Part shown: piece by piece, positions 23,045-34,217 of the stretch
Layout of the letters: each line of letters begins with the position of its first letter
Position numbering within the stretch: the stretch's first letter is position 1
Source: Neoarius graeffei
Taxonomy: Eukaryota; Chordata; Actinopteri; Siluriformes; Ariidae
Direction of reading: 5' to 3'
Assembly: GCF_027579695.1 (NCBI RefSeq)
Contig: NC_083569.1
Location: forward strand, 72,690,149 to 72,754,148
DNA: 64,000 bases
The notes under the pieces: model-generated
The model's input: only the letters and a program-made list of their open reading frames with translations
Database searches by the model: none
Told to the model about the DNA's origin: nothing
Position numbers and translations under genes: made by a program

Positions 23045-24646
23045 CAGTGGTGCTTGAAAGTTTGTGAACCCTTTAGAATTTTCTATATTTCTGCATAAAT
23101 ATGACCTAAAACATCATCAGATTTTCACACAAGTCCTAAAAGTAGATAAAGAGAACCCAGTTAAACAAATGGAGACAAAAATATTATACTTGGTCATTTA
23201 TTTATTGAGGAAAACGATCCAATATTACATATCTGTGAGAGGCAAAAGTATGTGAACCTTTGCTTTCAGTATCTGGTGTGACCCTCTTGTGCAGCAATTA
23301 AACGTTTGCGGTAACTGTTGATCAGTCCTGCACACCGGCTTGGAGGAATTTTAGCCCATTCTTCCGTACAGAACAGCTTCAACTCTGGGATGTTGGTAGG
23401 TTTCCTCACATGAACTGCTCACTTCAGGTTCTTCCACAACATTTCGATTGGATTAAGGTCAGGACTTTGACTTGGCCATTCCAAAACATTAACTTTATTA
23501 TTCTTTAACCATTCTTTGGTAGAACAACTTGTGTGCTTAGGGTCATTGTCTTGCTGCATGACCCACCTTCTCTTGAGATTCAGTTCATGGACAGATGTCC
23601 TGACATTTTCCTTTAGAATTCACTTTCATAATTCAGAATTCATTGTTCCATCAATGATGGCAAGCTGTCCTGGCCCAGATGCAGCAAAACAGGCCCAAAC
23701 CATGATACTACCACCACCATGTTTCACAGATGGGATAAGGTTCTTATGCTGGAATGCAGTGTTTTCCTTTCTCCAAACATAACGCTTCTCATTTAAACCA
23801 AAAAGTTCTATTCTGGTCTCATCCGTCCACAAAACATTTTTCCAATAGCCTTCTGGCTTGTCCATGTGATCTTTAGCAAACTGCAGATGAGCAGCAGTGT
23901 TCTTTTTGGAGAGCAGTGGCTTTCTCCTTGCAACCCTGCCATGCACACCATTGTTGTTCAGTGTTCTCCTGATGGTGGACTCATGAACATTAACATTAGC
24001 CAATGTGAGAGAGGCCTTCAGTTGCTTAGAAGTTACCCTGGGGTCCTTTGTGACCTCGCCGACTATTACACGCCTTGCTCTTGGAGTGATCTTTGTTGGT
24101 CGACCACTCCTGGGGAGGGTAACAATGGTCTTGAATTTCCTCCATTTGTACACAATTTGTCTGACTGTGGATTGATGAAGTCCAAACTCTTTAGAGATGG
24201 TTTTGTAACCTTTTCCAGCCTGATGAGGATCAACAGCACTTTTTCTGAGGTCCTCAGAAATCTCCTTTGTTCGTGCCATGATACACTTCCACAAACATGT
24301 GCTGTGAAGATCAGACTTTGATAGATCCCTGTTCTTTAAATAAAACAGGGTGCCCACTCACACCTGATTGCCATCCCACTGATTGAAAACACCTGACTCT
24401 AATTTCACCTTCAAATTAACTGCTAATCCTCGAGGTTCACATACTTTTGCCACTCACAGATATGTAATATTGGATCATTTTCCTCAATAAATAAATGACC
24501 AAGTAGAATACTGTTGTCTCATTTGTTTAACTGGGTTCTCTTCATCTACTTTTAGGACTTGGGTGAAAATCTGATGATGTTTTAGCTCATATTTATGCAA
24601 AAATATAGAAAATTCTAAAGGGTTCACAAACTTTCAAGCACCACTG
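23045..24646 (-). mobile_element. Near-complete Tc1-like transposon
   Basis: A 1,602-bp element flanked by TA (23043-23044 and 24647-24648), with long inverted repeats of about 214 bp at each end (23045-23258 and 24434-24646; outer end CAGTGGTGCTTGAAAG). The transposase gene runs on the minus strand between them. Long internal-repeat ends and this size fit the Tc1 branch of Tc1/mariner. A 3' fragment of the same family is at 15263-15545. Confidence 0.96.
23266..24279 (-). pseudogene. Tc1-like transposase, inactivated by three in-frame TGA stops
   Basis: ATG at 24279 and stop at 23266-23268 give 338 codons in one frame, the usual Tc1 size. The N-terminal paired-like helix-turn-helix region (MARTKEISEDLRK, then QSTVRQIVYKWRKF) is followed by a GRPTKITPRA linker. 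The DDE domain includes LWTDETRIELFG (first Asp), IIDGTMNS (second) and a downstream DLNPIEMLW block with the third acidic residue. Three premature TGA codons interrupt the C-terminal half, two just after MNSEL and one after the LNPIE block. There is no frameshift. Such TGA codons are typical of CpG decay, so the copy is dead but recent. Confidence 0.93.
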
Positions 24647-24648
24647 TA

Positions 24649-25036
24649 ATTCTACTAAGAAACAGACCTGCACTGTAAACTTTTATTATTATTATTATTA
24701 ACCTTCTTTATGATTGAACTCGTTGATCTTTTATTGGGAATAAAGTGTTGGATTGAGCTAAAGTCACGTACTTTTGGATTTTTTTTTCCTTCTGTTTCCG
24801 TTTGTGGGAAAAAAACGGAGTCAGAGTGTCAAACGCCGAGTTTGGACAACTCCTGCGAGATCGTTTGACTTGAAACAAGTGCTTGTGTTCCAAAAATGTG
24901 CGTTTTTCTCTTCATGACTTCACCACTGTTGTTGTAACATTAAAACAAATCATGATCCTGTTCACTGCTTTCTATAGTAACTTGATTTATCCTCATTTTC
25001 ATTTTTTCTCTCCTTTATTTTGTTGCTTGTTTACAG
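24649..25036 (+). other. HDAC8 last intron, distal part
   Basis: AT-rich sequence with a short (ATT)n run near 24685 leading to the TTGTTTACAG acceptor of the last exon. Nothing else seen. Confidence 0.5.
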
Positions 25037-25059
25037 GGAATCTGAAGAATGTCGTTTAA
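25037..25059 (+). CDS. hdac8: HDAC8 terminal coding exon
   Basis: The acceptor is TTGTTTACAG. With the G carried from the previous exon it encodes GNLKNVV and the stop TAA at 25057-25059. Human HDAC8 ends GNLKHVV, so this is the true C-terminus with one substitution. It shows that the penultimate exon splices over a 7.3-kb intron containing the Tc1 element. Confidence 0.95.
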
Positions 25060-25860
25060 GCAGTGGGCTCTGAGCTCATGTTTCCAAATCAGACTCTGCT
25101 CTGCTAATGAAGACAGTATGTGGGAGCCATCAGCGGAGCGGAGCTTTGGAAAACATTACTCGAATGTTTCCGAGGAACTTTGTTTAATGAGAAAATGAGC
25201 AGGCCAGCAGTGCCCCGTGTGAGGAGTCCGTAGTCAGAGCAGGTCACAAGGTGAACAGTCCAAATGTTTCTATCGTATTTTTAAAATTCCATTGATATTT
25301 TGAATCGAAAAGCAAGACCTGACCAAGCCAATCCTATCCTCTTAAGCTAAAACATGTCAAGAAAGAATTTAAATGCTGGTATTTGGTGCTTTTTTTTTTT
25401 TTTTCCCCTTCAGCGCGGTTTTGGTTTTGATAGCCATCACTTGTTATCGTCATGGATCCATTTTAGAAATGCGGTTCAAGTTGGAGGACATGTTTAGTGT
25501 TGGAATTTGTTGTCAAAGATATTCACTTGGTTTTATTGTCTATTTTATTTTAAGTGGTATGTCTTTCAATGTTCCCTGGTGAAATGGAGTCATTGTCATA
25601 TAACGCTGCCAACACACACTCATACTCTCCAAAAACACAACAAACTGCTCCACCCAAGCAAGCTCGCAGAAACTGGAGGATAGACAGAAAGGATAGAGGG
25701 ATGAGAATGAAGAATGTAGGTCAACTAAACTTGTTAATTCCCTTTAATTAACATGTATAATAAATACTGTTGCCCCATTTAAGATTTTTTTTTCTGTGGA
25801 TTTTATCATTGGAGTGTAAATATTTCTTTTCTAATAAAATCCTAAGGGTAAGCAAGCGTG
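25060..25860 (+). other. hdac8: HDAC8 3' UTR with candidate poly(A) signals
   Basis: The sequence after the stop contains AATAAA at 25759-25764 and 25833-25838, either of which could end the transcript. The UTR end is inferred from these signals only. Confidence 0.5.
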
Positions 25861-26351
25861 TGTGTGTGTGTGAGATCTCTAGAGCTCGAAGCTTTGTGTG
25901 GGTTAATCTGGTATGGCCATATGTGGAGCAGCACTGCTTTTACTCACCTATCATCTTTATAATTTTCTCAGTGACTGTGGTTTCTTTTAATGGCACTGCA
26001 AGTGTGATTCATTAACTTGTTTATTAGCACTGAAAAACGTTATTCCATTTGAATGCCATAAACGAATCAACAGCAAAAAGAGCAGACTATAAAACTGGTG
26101 AGAGCTGTCTCTCTGGGATTTTTACTTTTATAAAACACTGCAAGGAAAAGTAGCACAGTCGACAGATGAAATGACATTAAAAGATCTGTGGTCAACTTTT
26201 TTGGCATAAAAGGAAGACAAAGCGTCATTGGGTTGAAAGGAGGATCAACACCAGCAATTAGTTAAATATACTACGGAGTCGTGTAAATTTATGTATATTG
26301 CAGAATATACCGTAAATGTTGACTTTCAAATGATGGTGTTATGAAAGCCTA
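25861..26351. other. Intergenic spacer after HDAC8
   Basis: AT-rich DNA with a short GT run near 25858-25872. No gene recognised. Confidence 0.4.
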
Positions 26352-26622
26352 CACTCAGAAATAAAAGTAGTGAACTGGTTTTTCTTTTCCAATGGAGTGG
26401 TACCATCAAGAGTACAAGCTTTGTTCTTTATCGAAGAAGATGCACGTGGCATATCTTCAAGGCACAACAGTGATCCTTAACGTCCAGGTATGTACCTTAA
26501 ATCATGTTAAACTTTTCAGATAAAAGATAAATTCTAAAGGTACAAAAGCTGTACGTATCATTGATCGTGCCACCACAACGACAAGGAAAGGTACAGCGCT
26601 GCACCTTTTATTTCTAAGAGTG
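26352..26622. mobile_element. Short TIR MITE, possibly hAT-related
   Basis: Ends CACTCAGAAATAAAAG and the complement of CACTCTTAGAAATAAAAG. No transposase. The target duplication is not clear. Similar ends are common in fish non-autonomous elements, but the superfamily is only a guess. Confidence 0.55.
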
Positions 26623-27540
26623 AAGACACAGAACATTGCTCATTGTACATTGATATTCAAGCCTTCGCCTGCAAATGGATTGGAGAGGAAATGAAATGAC
26701 TTTATTCATTTCCAGCTGGACAAAGTGTGCCAGCAGCTTGCTCAACTGACTGATTGCCAACACTGTGTTAATACCCATGGCTTAAATGGGTGTAATGGTT
26801 AGGTGTCCACATATTTTTGGCAACTTTGAGTGTATGAATTTGAATTAATGCACCGGACACGTGCTTTACATGAATCTGACAGGATATTTGAGAAAACTTT
26901 CCCTTTTGAAAGCATTTATAAAATTCCTTTTGAGGCCTGTGAGTGCTTCATCGGAAACAGATGAACGCTGTGCCTGTGAGTTCATTTATGCGTTCACACC
27001 CATCAGTCCAGCTTGAAGACGCACCCAACAGTCTGCTGTCTCCAGACACATCATCTTGTCCAAATCGCTGTCTGTCAGGTTATTTTTCACTGTTATAGAA
27101 TTGTGCTGAAACTATAGTTTGCTGTTATAGTGCTGAATAGCCAAAATGCTTCACTTCCTTGCCCTTGTTTGCTGACTGGGTTTTACCACATGGTGTAAAG
27201 TTTGCAAAGCAGGGGCCTTTTTTTTTTTTTGGATAATCTCTTTTGTTTCCAAGTGTCACTTTGATCATTTCAAGTAACCGCTCTATGCTTAAGGTTTCAG
27301 TGAATCTGGAGCCAATCCAAAGCCGAACACTGCATGCTAGGTGGGAATACACCCTGGACTGGGTACACCATAGTCGCCTAGCTCATTTCGACCATTCATT
27401 CATTTCATTTATTTTCAGTAATTAATTTATACTGATAAGGGTTGTGATTGTTCAGGAGGGATACAAGTCATTTCATCCAATAGTTAAGACATTTCGTCCA
27501 AAGCTTTTTTTTTTTGTACGCACTATCAATCATTTTTATA
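26623..27540. other. Intergenic spacer
   Basis: No gene. Near 26790-26830 GGTGTCCACATATTTTTGGC resembles the end of a Tc1-like element and may be a remnant. Confidence 0.35.
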
Positions 27541-27675
27541 TTTCAGGTATTTGTTTGTTTGAAAAAAAGGAGGAATCCTCAGTGGAATCTGACTGAAGCA
27601 AAACACATTTTTGTAGCATGTAGTTTAACCACTCGCCAAATGCGAGTTGTGAAATCTAATGGCGAGTAAAGATCG
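27541..27675 (+). repeat. 135-bp direct repeat, copy A
   Basis: Nearly identical (one visible difference) to 27749-27883, spaced 208 bp start to start. No terminal repeats are seen, so a local segmental duplication is likelier than a transposon pair. Confidence 0.9.
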
Positions 27676-27748
27676 CCCCAGATTCGCCTTTCTCGGCGAG
27701 TGTGGTCAAAACGATGGAATACCTAGTATTCATGTAAAATCCAAGGTA

Positions 27749-27883
27749 TTTCAGGTATTTGTTTGTTTGAAAAAAAGGAGGAATCCTCAGTGGAATCTGA
27801 CTGAAGCAAAACACATTTTTGTAGCGTGTAGTTTAACCACTCGCCAAATGCGAGTTGTGAAATCTAATGGCGAGTAAAGATCG
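27749..27883 (+). repeat. 135-bp direct repeat, copy B
   Basis: Second copy of 27541-27675. It is followed directly by CGACAAAAACTCCTTC, which is itself repeated around the 41-bp insertion at 27897-27937. Confidence 0.9.
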
Positions 27884-27896
27884 ACAAAAACTCCTT

Positions 27897-27937
27897 CTGT
27901 GAGATGGTAACACTACCTGCTGCATCCTGATGTTAAA
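27897..27937 (+). repeat. 41-bp duplicate of 28676-28716 (templated insertion)
   Basis: The 41 bases match 28676-28716, where they span the head of a diverged minus-strand SINE plus its flank. The 27897 copy has no SINE body, so it was copied from that place rather than being an independent SINE. Confidence 0.8.
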
Positions 27938-28138
27938 GTTCGACAAAAACTCCTTCCTCGCGTATGTTGGGGGCCGCCATTGCAAAATGAAAACAAGACC
28001 GGAAATGATGGGAATCGGTGAGTGTCAGCTTCAGGTGGGGCCGCCTGTGGGGAAAGATCGTTTTTATTAGACCAAATTACATAGAAAATCTATACTCGCA
28101 CTTGCCAGATATCCTTTTTTGGGGCCTCAACTATTATG

Positions 28139-28440
28139 TGGGTGTCAGTCCTGCGCGCTTTGGTGTGGGCACCTGAAGGACTCTTGGGCGTGCTCTGGAC
28201 TGCGTGCACGCCGAGCGGACTCTCGCACGCGCACTGCTAATGAGGCTCACCTGCACATGATCAAGAGGCATCAGCATGTCTATATAAAGACTGAGAAAAT
28301 GCACGTTCAGTGCGAAGTATTACGGCACGTCAGCGTGCATTACCGAGCCTTATTCTCCTGTGTAGATTCCCTGGTTTTCCGATCCTGTTCTTCGTTGCTG
28401 TTTTTTTTTTTCTCAATCTTGTCGCACATATTGTCACCAT
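28139..28440 (+). promoter_or_regulatory. CpG-rich TATA-containing segment, possible solo LTR
   Basis: TCTATATAAAGA at 28279-28290 follows a GC-rich, CpG-rich stretch with CGCACGCGCAC. The layout resembles an LTR or pol II promoter. No matching second LTR, clear ends or target duplication were found. Confidence 0.25.
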
Positions 28441-28559
28441 GAATAAAATAATTGATGGTGTGTATGAAAAAGGCCTTGGACGAAATGGTCATTGGATGAA
28501 GTGTCCTGATCCCTTTCAGGAGCCAATCCAAGAAACAGGAGAAATTAAGAATGGCCAAT

Positions 28560-28705
28560 CCACCTCACAGCATGAAGGAAATGGGAGAACTTGGAGGAAA
28601 CTCATATAGACACGAGGAGAACATGTGAAACTCAACGGTAACCCAAGCTCAGGCTCAAACCGTGGACCCTGGCTACTGTGAGATGGTAACACTACCTGCT
28701 GCATC
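28560..28705 (-). mobile_element. Old V-SINE-like SINE remnant
   Basis: The minus-strand order GAGGAAACTC, then GAGAACATGTGAAACTC, then GCTCAAACCGTGGACC and CTGTGAGATGGTAACACTA matches a heavily diverged SINE head and core. Confidence 0.6.
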
Positions 28706-28823
28706 CTGATGTTAAACTTCTTTAGTGTTCTAAATAATGGCAAGTCCAAGTTTCTAGGGAAGAATTACAGTAGTGGGTTCCCGTTGCCTTCTACTGGATT
28801 ATTTATAGAGGTTTTCTCTTCTC

Positions 28824-29028
28824 AACCATTCACACTCACGGGCAATTTAGAGTAGCCAGTTAACCTAACTGCATGTCTTTGGAATGTGGGGGAATTAAGC
28901 ACCTTGAGGAAACCCACGCAGACATGGGGAGAACATGCAAACTCCACACAGAAACTCCAGACTGGGCTCGAACCCAGAACCTTCTTGCTGTGAGGTGACA
29001 GTGCAAACCACTACACCACCATGCCGCT
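28824..29028 (-). mobile_element. Diverged, 3'-truncated V-SINE-like SINE (copy 3)
   Basis: Minus-strand head (ends CACCACCATGCCGCT) and core are recognisable, with several substitutions and a lost 3' tail. It directly precedes the target duplication of copy 4. Confidence 0.8.
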
Positions 29029-29041
29029 CTGATGTCAAACA

Positions 29042-29368
29042 TCCATCTATTATCCATAACCGCTTCTCCTGTGCAGAGTCGCAGGCAAGCTAGAGCCTAT
29101 CCCAGCTGACTATGGACGAGAGGCGGGGTACACCCTGGACAAGTTACCAGGTTATCGCAGGGCTGACACTGAGACAAACAACCATTCACACTCATATTCA
29201 CACCTACAGTCAATTTAAAGCCACCAATTAGCCTAACCTGCATGTCTTTGGACTGTGGAGGAAACCCATGCAGACACGGAGAGAACATGCAAACTCCACA
29301 CTGAAAGGCCCCTGTTGGTCACTGGGCTTGAACCCAGAACATTCTTGCTGTGAGGCAACAGCGCTAAG
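29042..29368 (-). mobile_element. V-SINE-like SINE (copy 4)
   Basis: Minus-strand copy flanked by CTGATGTCAAACA at 29029-29041 and 29369-29381. Lacks the extreme head bases. Confidence 0.88.
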
Positions 29369-29381
29369 CTGATGTCAAACA

Positions 29382-30687
29382 ACTTCCCTTAATTTATGTA
29401 CTGTACTATTCACTAGAGTAAGCCTGAAGACTTGACACTAATTGAATAAGTAGATATTACAGATAGGGGAATAATCATTTGTGAGAAAATAGAGACAGAA
29501 GAATTGACTTCTATGAAGGAGTAGAAGTAAGTAGGTAGATGTTGGAACTAATTTTGCAATGAGCAGAATGAAATTGGGATAGTTAAGGCAGGATCACTAA
29601 ATTTGCCATTGTTGCTAAATTTAAATACTTATTTTGCACATTTATTGATTTTGTTGTATTTTACTTTTGAAATATTTTGCAATTTGCTGCTGTTCTTCCC
29701 CTTGTCTTAAATTTCCACACATATGTAAACCCACTGCCTAATGGCAGTTTGTTCTGCAGGTTGGCATTGTTTTGGCGCACACACACACACCAATTTGTTC
29801 GCACCTGCTCGTGCTTCTCTTTTGACTTCCCAACGGGTTTATGCAAAGTGCTCATCTGGCTCTATTACAGGCCAACAGCCTCTTACTCCCACACACATCC
29901 ACTGTTTCTCTCTCACACAAGCTCAGTTATGCCCGATCAACAAATATTACAACATCCACTCTGTTTTCTTTTATGTGATGTTTGCTTTAAAAATGAAAAG
30001 AAATGCATTTGCCAAGAATCTGTCCTGATTGTGTGTGTGTGTGTGTCCCCTGTCCTGTGACTCATGTCTTGGGCGTTTACAAACCAACATTAAACTGTCT
30101 TTCTTATTTGCATCCCATGTCCCCAGAGGAGTAGCCTAAAGGAGACATCATTCTGTTCCTCATCTACATGTGAACTGTGTGGACTCCACGAGTCAAAGTG
30201 CCAGATGTAGGCTCAATCCCAAACGCCAGTGTGTGTGTCAGGAGAGTCCCTGATTCAAGTTAATGGTTGGTGAGGAAAAAATTGCTGCATTATGGGAATG
30301 CAGCCACTATCAAGAAATCTTGGTAGAACTGATTTGGTGCAGCTTAGATTTTTCTTTAAGTGTCTCTAATAATAACACCACTATAGACAGAGCAATTGGG
30401 ACAGCGCCTAAAGGGCAAGATGATAATTAAATGACGCTTCCTGCAAGTTAACTATAAACTTTAGCAACAATTTTTAAATAGAAATACTGTCCTCTTTTAT
30501 TTTTGGCTGGAACCAATTTCACTACCTGGACCCTGCATCCTCATTAGCTGACCCGTAATTTTGGATAACACTCTGCCCTGAATGTCAGGGGGCGTGTCTA
30601 CAGGGCAAAAGAATCCTTGCCACCCCAGTTGCCACCCTAACTCCATGCAGTTCCTTAAGTTGATTAAAATCATTAGGCTATATAATA
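29382..30687. other. Intergenic spacer, no gene seen
   Basis: AT-rich, mostly unique DNA with short GT/CA runs near 29778 and 30031. Overlapping open frames at 29677-30060 lack family features. Confidence 0.4.
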
Positions 30688-31586
30688 CACTACCGTTCAA
30701 AAGTTTGGGGTCACCCAGACGATTTTGTTTTTTCCATGAAAAGTCACACTTTTATTTCCCACCATAAGTTGTAAAATGAATAGAAAATATAGTCAAGCCA
30801 TTTTTCTGGCCATTTTGAGCATTTAATCGACCCCACAAATGTGATGCTCCAGAAACTCAATCTGCTCAAAGGAAGGTCAGTTTTATAGCTTCTCTAAAGA
30901 GCTCAACTGTTTTCAGCTGTGCTAACATGATTGTACAAGGGTTTTCTAATCATCCATTAGCCTTCTGAGGCAATGAGCAAACACACTGTACCATTAGAAC
31001 ACTGGAGTGAGAGTTGCTGGAAATGGGCCTCTATACACCTATGGAGATATTGCACCAAAAACCAGACGTTTGCAGCTAGAATAGTCTCATCTCATTATCT
31101 CTAGCCGCTTTATCCGTCTACAGGGTCACAGGCAAGCTGGAGCCTATCCCAGCTGACTACGGGCGAAAGGCGGGGTACACCCTGGACAAGTCGCCAGGTC
31201 ATCACAGGGCTGACACATAGACACAGACAACCATTCACACTCTCATTCACACCTACGGTCAATTTAGAGTCACCAGTTAACCTAACCTGCATGTCTTTGG
31301 ACTGTGGGGGAAACCGGAGCACCCGGAGGAAACCCACGTGGACACAGGGAGAACATGCAAACTCCACACAGAAAGGCCCTCGCCGGCCACGGGGCTCGAA
31401 CCCGTGTGAGGCGACAGCGCTAACCACTACACCACCGTGCCGCCAGCTAGAATAGTCATTTAGCACATTAGCAATGTATAGAGTGGATTTCTGATTAGTT
31501 TAAAGTGATCTTCATTGAAAAGAACAGTGCTTTTCTTTCAAAAATAAGGACATTTCAAAGTGACCCCAAACTTTTGAACGGTAGTG
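30688..31586. mobile_element. Non-autonomous Tc1/mariner-type element, copy 2
   Basis: TA-flanked, with CACTACCGTTCAAAAG ends. Same family as 266-2094 but without that copy's nested transposon. It contains a different insertion, a SINE at 31087-31444. Confidence 0.92.
31087..31444 (-). mobile_element. V-SINE-like SINE (copy 5), nested in the TA element
   Basis: Complete minus-strand copy with a perfect 13-bp target duplication AGCTAGAATAGTC (31074-31086 and 31445-31457). The sister TA element lacks it. Confidence 0.95.
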
Positions 31587-32239
31587 TATCTAATAAGAAC
31601 TATGGATCAGTTAGAAGGTTGATGCTAAGATGTGACCTATTTAAGAGCTATTCTGCAAATAAACATAATGAGATGCTGTTTATTATGTTTTTGTGCCCTT
31701 TCTGTAACCCCATATAGATAATAAACTGGACACCCCAGTGCCTGTGGGCTGGGGTAGTGTTTGGTACAGTCATAAAGACAAAGTAGAAAAAAAAGGAAAA
31801 ATCCACTGTTATGAAGTGTTTTGCTGCTGCTTTGGATTAATAATCAGTGTGAATTAATTTTTTTTTAATTGATAGTTTTTGACTGGGTTATTCTTGGAGC
31901 CGTTGCTCTGTGTGTGTGTGTGTGTGTGTGTGTGAATAGCCAGCATCTGTCCACTTAACTCGCTTTCACAGCGGCCAAAGAGAAAACCCGGATAAGGCAT
32001 TGGATTGGACTTTGAACCTGAAGTAAAAACACTATAGTATCCATTTACATCTGTATTGACATGTATTACTGTTTCATCATCATATTGTTTAATGTTGTAG
32101 GCCAATTCTTTCCTATAAAAAAATCATTATTAAAAATTTAAAACTCGCATACACAAACAACTATCAGCATCAGGACCACAAGGAGACGGCACATGCTCTA
32201 CGTTTTAATAGCAATATTGGCCTTTTGCAACATTTATTC
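31587..32239. other. Intergenic spacer with a (GT)n run at 31909-31934
   Basis: No gene. The GT microsatellite and AT-rich flanks are the only structure seen. Confidence 0.45.
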
Positions 32240-32899
32240 ATTCATTCTTTTTCTATACCATTTATCCATTGCAGGTTGTGGGAGAGGGCGGCATGGTGGT
32301 GTAGTGGTTAGTGCTGTTGCCTCACAGCAAGAAGGTTCTGGGTTCGAACCCAGCGGCCGGCGATGGCTTTTCTGTGCGGAATTTGCATGTTGTCCGCATG
32401 GGTTTCCTCCGGGTGCTCCGGTTTCCCCCACAGTCCAAAGACGTGCAGGTTAGGTTAACTGGTGACTCTAAATTGACTGTAGGTGTGAGTGTGAATGGTT
32501 GTCTGTGTCTATGTGTCAGCCCTGTGATGCCCTGGTGACTTGTCCAGGGTGTACCCCGCCTTTCACCTGTAGTCAGCTGGGATAGGCTCCAGTTTGCCTG
32601 CGACCCTGTAGAACAGGATAAAGCGGCTAGAGATGATGAGATGAGATGGGTCGTGGGAGAGCTAGAGCCAATCCCGGCTGACTTTAGATGAGAGGCAGGG
32701 TACAACCTGGACAGGTCACAAATAACACGGTTCTCCGGCAGACAGCCGTTCACACTTAGTTGACCTAATCCACATGTCTTGGACTGTGGGGGAAACCCAT
32801 ACAGGCACGGGGTGAACATGCAAACTCCACACAGAAAGATTGGAACCCAGAATCTGCTTGCTGTGAGGCAGCAGTGTTAACCATTATGTCACCCTGCCC
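32240..32899 (-). mobile_element. Old V-SINE-like SINE split by a younger one
   Basis: The minus-strand 3' part (32240-32286, TTTATCCATTGCAGG) continues at 32653 (GAGCCAATCCCGGCTGAC) and runs to the head near 32899. The gap is exactly the younger SINE plus its target duplication. Confidence 0.75.
32287..32652 (+). mobile_element. V-SINE-like SINE (copy 6), nested in an older SINE
   Basis: Complete plus-strand copy with ATGAGATG tail, flanked by GTGGGAGAG at 32278-32286 and 32653-32661. It lies antisense within the older SINE. Confidence 0.9.
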
Positions 32900-32938
32900 T
32901 TGTAATGTGTGCATTTATATTTCAGAAGGCTGCACTAG

Positions 32939-33290
32939 GGTGGAGGCATGGTGGTGTAGTGGTTAGCACTGTCGCCTCACAACAAGAAGGTTCCGGGTTC
33001 AAGCCCCATGGCCGACAAGGGTCTTTCTGTGTGGAGTTTGCATGTTCTCCCCATGTCTGTGTGGCTTTCTTCTGGGTGCTCTGGTTTCCCCCACAGTCCA
33101 AAGACATATAGGTTAGGTTAATTGGTGGCTCTAAATTGACTGTAGGTGTGAATGGTTGTTTGTGTCTCTGTGTCAGCCCTGCGATGACCTGGCGACTTGT
33201 CCAGGGTGTACCCCGCCTCTCACCTATAGTCAGCTGGGATAGGCTCCAGCTTGCCTGCGACCCTGTACAGGATAAACGGCTATGGATGGA
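32939..33290 (+). mobile_element. V-SINE-like SINE (copy 7)
   Basis: Plus-strand copy from GAGGCATGGTGGTGTAGTGG to an ATGGATGGA tail, with scattered substitutions. No clear target duplication. Confidence 0.85.
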
Positions 33291-33344
33291 TGTAGTTTTA
33301 AGGCTATAACAATATGATTCACCGGTTTACCTTTTAATATATCC

Positions 33345-33699
33345 AGCCATCCATCATCTGTAGCTGCTTATCCTGTTCTACAGGGTCGCAGGCAAGCTGG
33401 AGCCTATCCCAGCTGACTATGGGCGAAAGGCGGGGTACACCCTGGACAAGTCGCCAGGTCATCACAGGGCTGACACATAGACACAGACAACCATTCACAC
33501 TCACATTCACACCTACGGTCAATTTAGAGTCACCAGTTAACCTAACCTGCATGTCTTTGGACTGTGGGGGAAACCGGAGCAAACCCACGCGGACTACATG
33601 CAAACTCCACACAGAAAGGCCCTCGTCGGCCACGGGGCTCGAACCCAGACCTTCTTGCTGTGAAGCGACAGCGCTAACCACTACACCACCATGCCGCCT
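33345..33699 (-). mobile_element. V-SINE-like SINE (copy 8)
   Basis: Minus-strand copy with small internal deletions. Its head abuts a hairpin repeat at 33700 with no visible target duplication. Confidence 0.87.
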
Positions 33700-33801
33700 G
33701 GAGACACAACAATTGCGGTAAAATATGCAAATATCGATTCAGTGTGATTCCAAGTGAAAATTGTCGCTAATTTTATATTTTATCGCAATTGTTGTGTCTC
33801 C
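33700..33801. repeat. Small hairpin with 27-bp arms
   Basis: The left arm from GGAGACACAACAATTGCGG and the right arm ending GCAATTGTTGTGTCTCC differ at one position, with a spacer of about 48 bp. MITE-like, no target duplication assigned. Confidence 0.8.
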
Positions 33802-34152
33802 AACTAGTCGCAGACCAGTGAGGTACTACCCATAGGCTGCATTTAGTAACAATATGGAAAACCATTTTAAATAAAGGGACTGGAACTAATTAAACTGTTC
33901 ATTGTGTTTCAGTCCAGTCCCAAGGATCCACTCCACATTAATGAGTCAACTCCAGTGAACGCACTCCTTTTGTGTATGTGTGTGTGTGTGTGTGTATTTA
34001 GGCTTAGTGCCTTTGATGGAGGAGCTGGACTCTGTGATATTGCAGAGAGACAAGTCTTCAGCAGGGCACAGACTGCACTTTGCATCTTTCACAGGAACTT
34101 ATCAACGCATATGTGGGGTTTTCTTCCCCCCTTTCATTTATTTATCTTGCAG

Positions 34153-34217
34153 ATATTTATTTATTTGATGACCAGCAGCCAGCCTTGAAACCAGACCCTG
34201 CTGACTTTTTCTCAAAG
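34153..34217 (+). other. Possible upstream CITED1 exon
   Basis: A 65-bp segment lies between TTTATCTTGCAG and a GTAAAT donor. If spliced to an acceptor at 35890 it would be in frame with the CITED1 ATG; otherwise it could be 5' UTR. Only splice-site appearance supports it, and I cannot recognise the encoded residues. Confidence 0.2.

Noticed and set aside
32322-32819. 165-codon open frame on the minus strand, and many similar 60-200-codon frames at the SINE copies
   Set aside because: They are translations of SINE sequence and recur with the same peptide in every copy. No independent evidence of coding.
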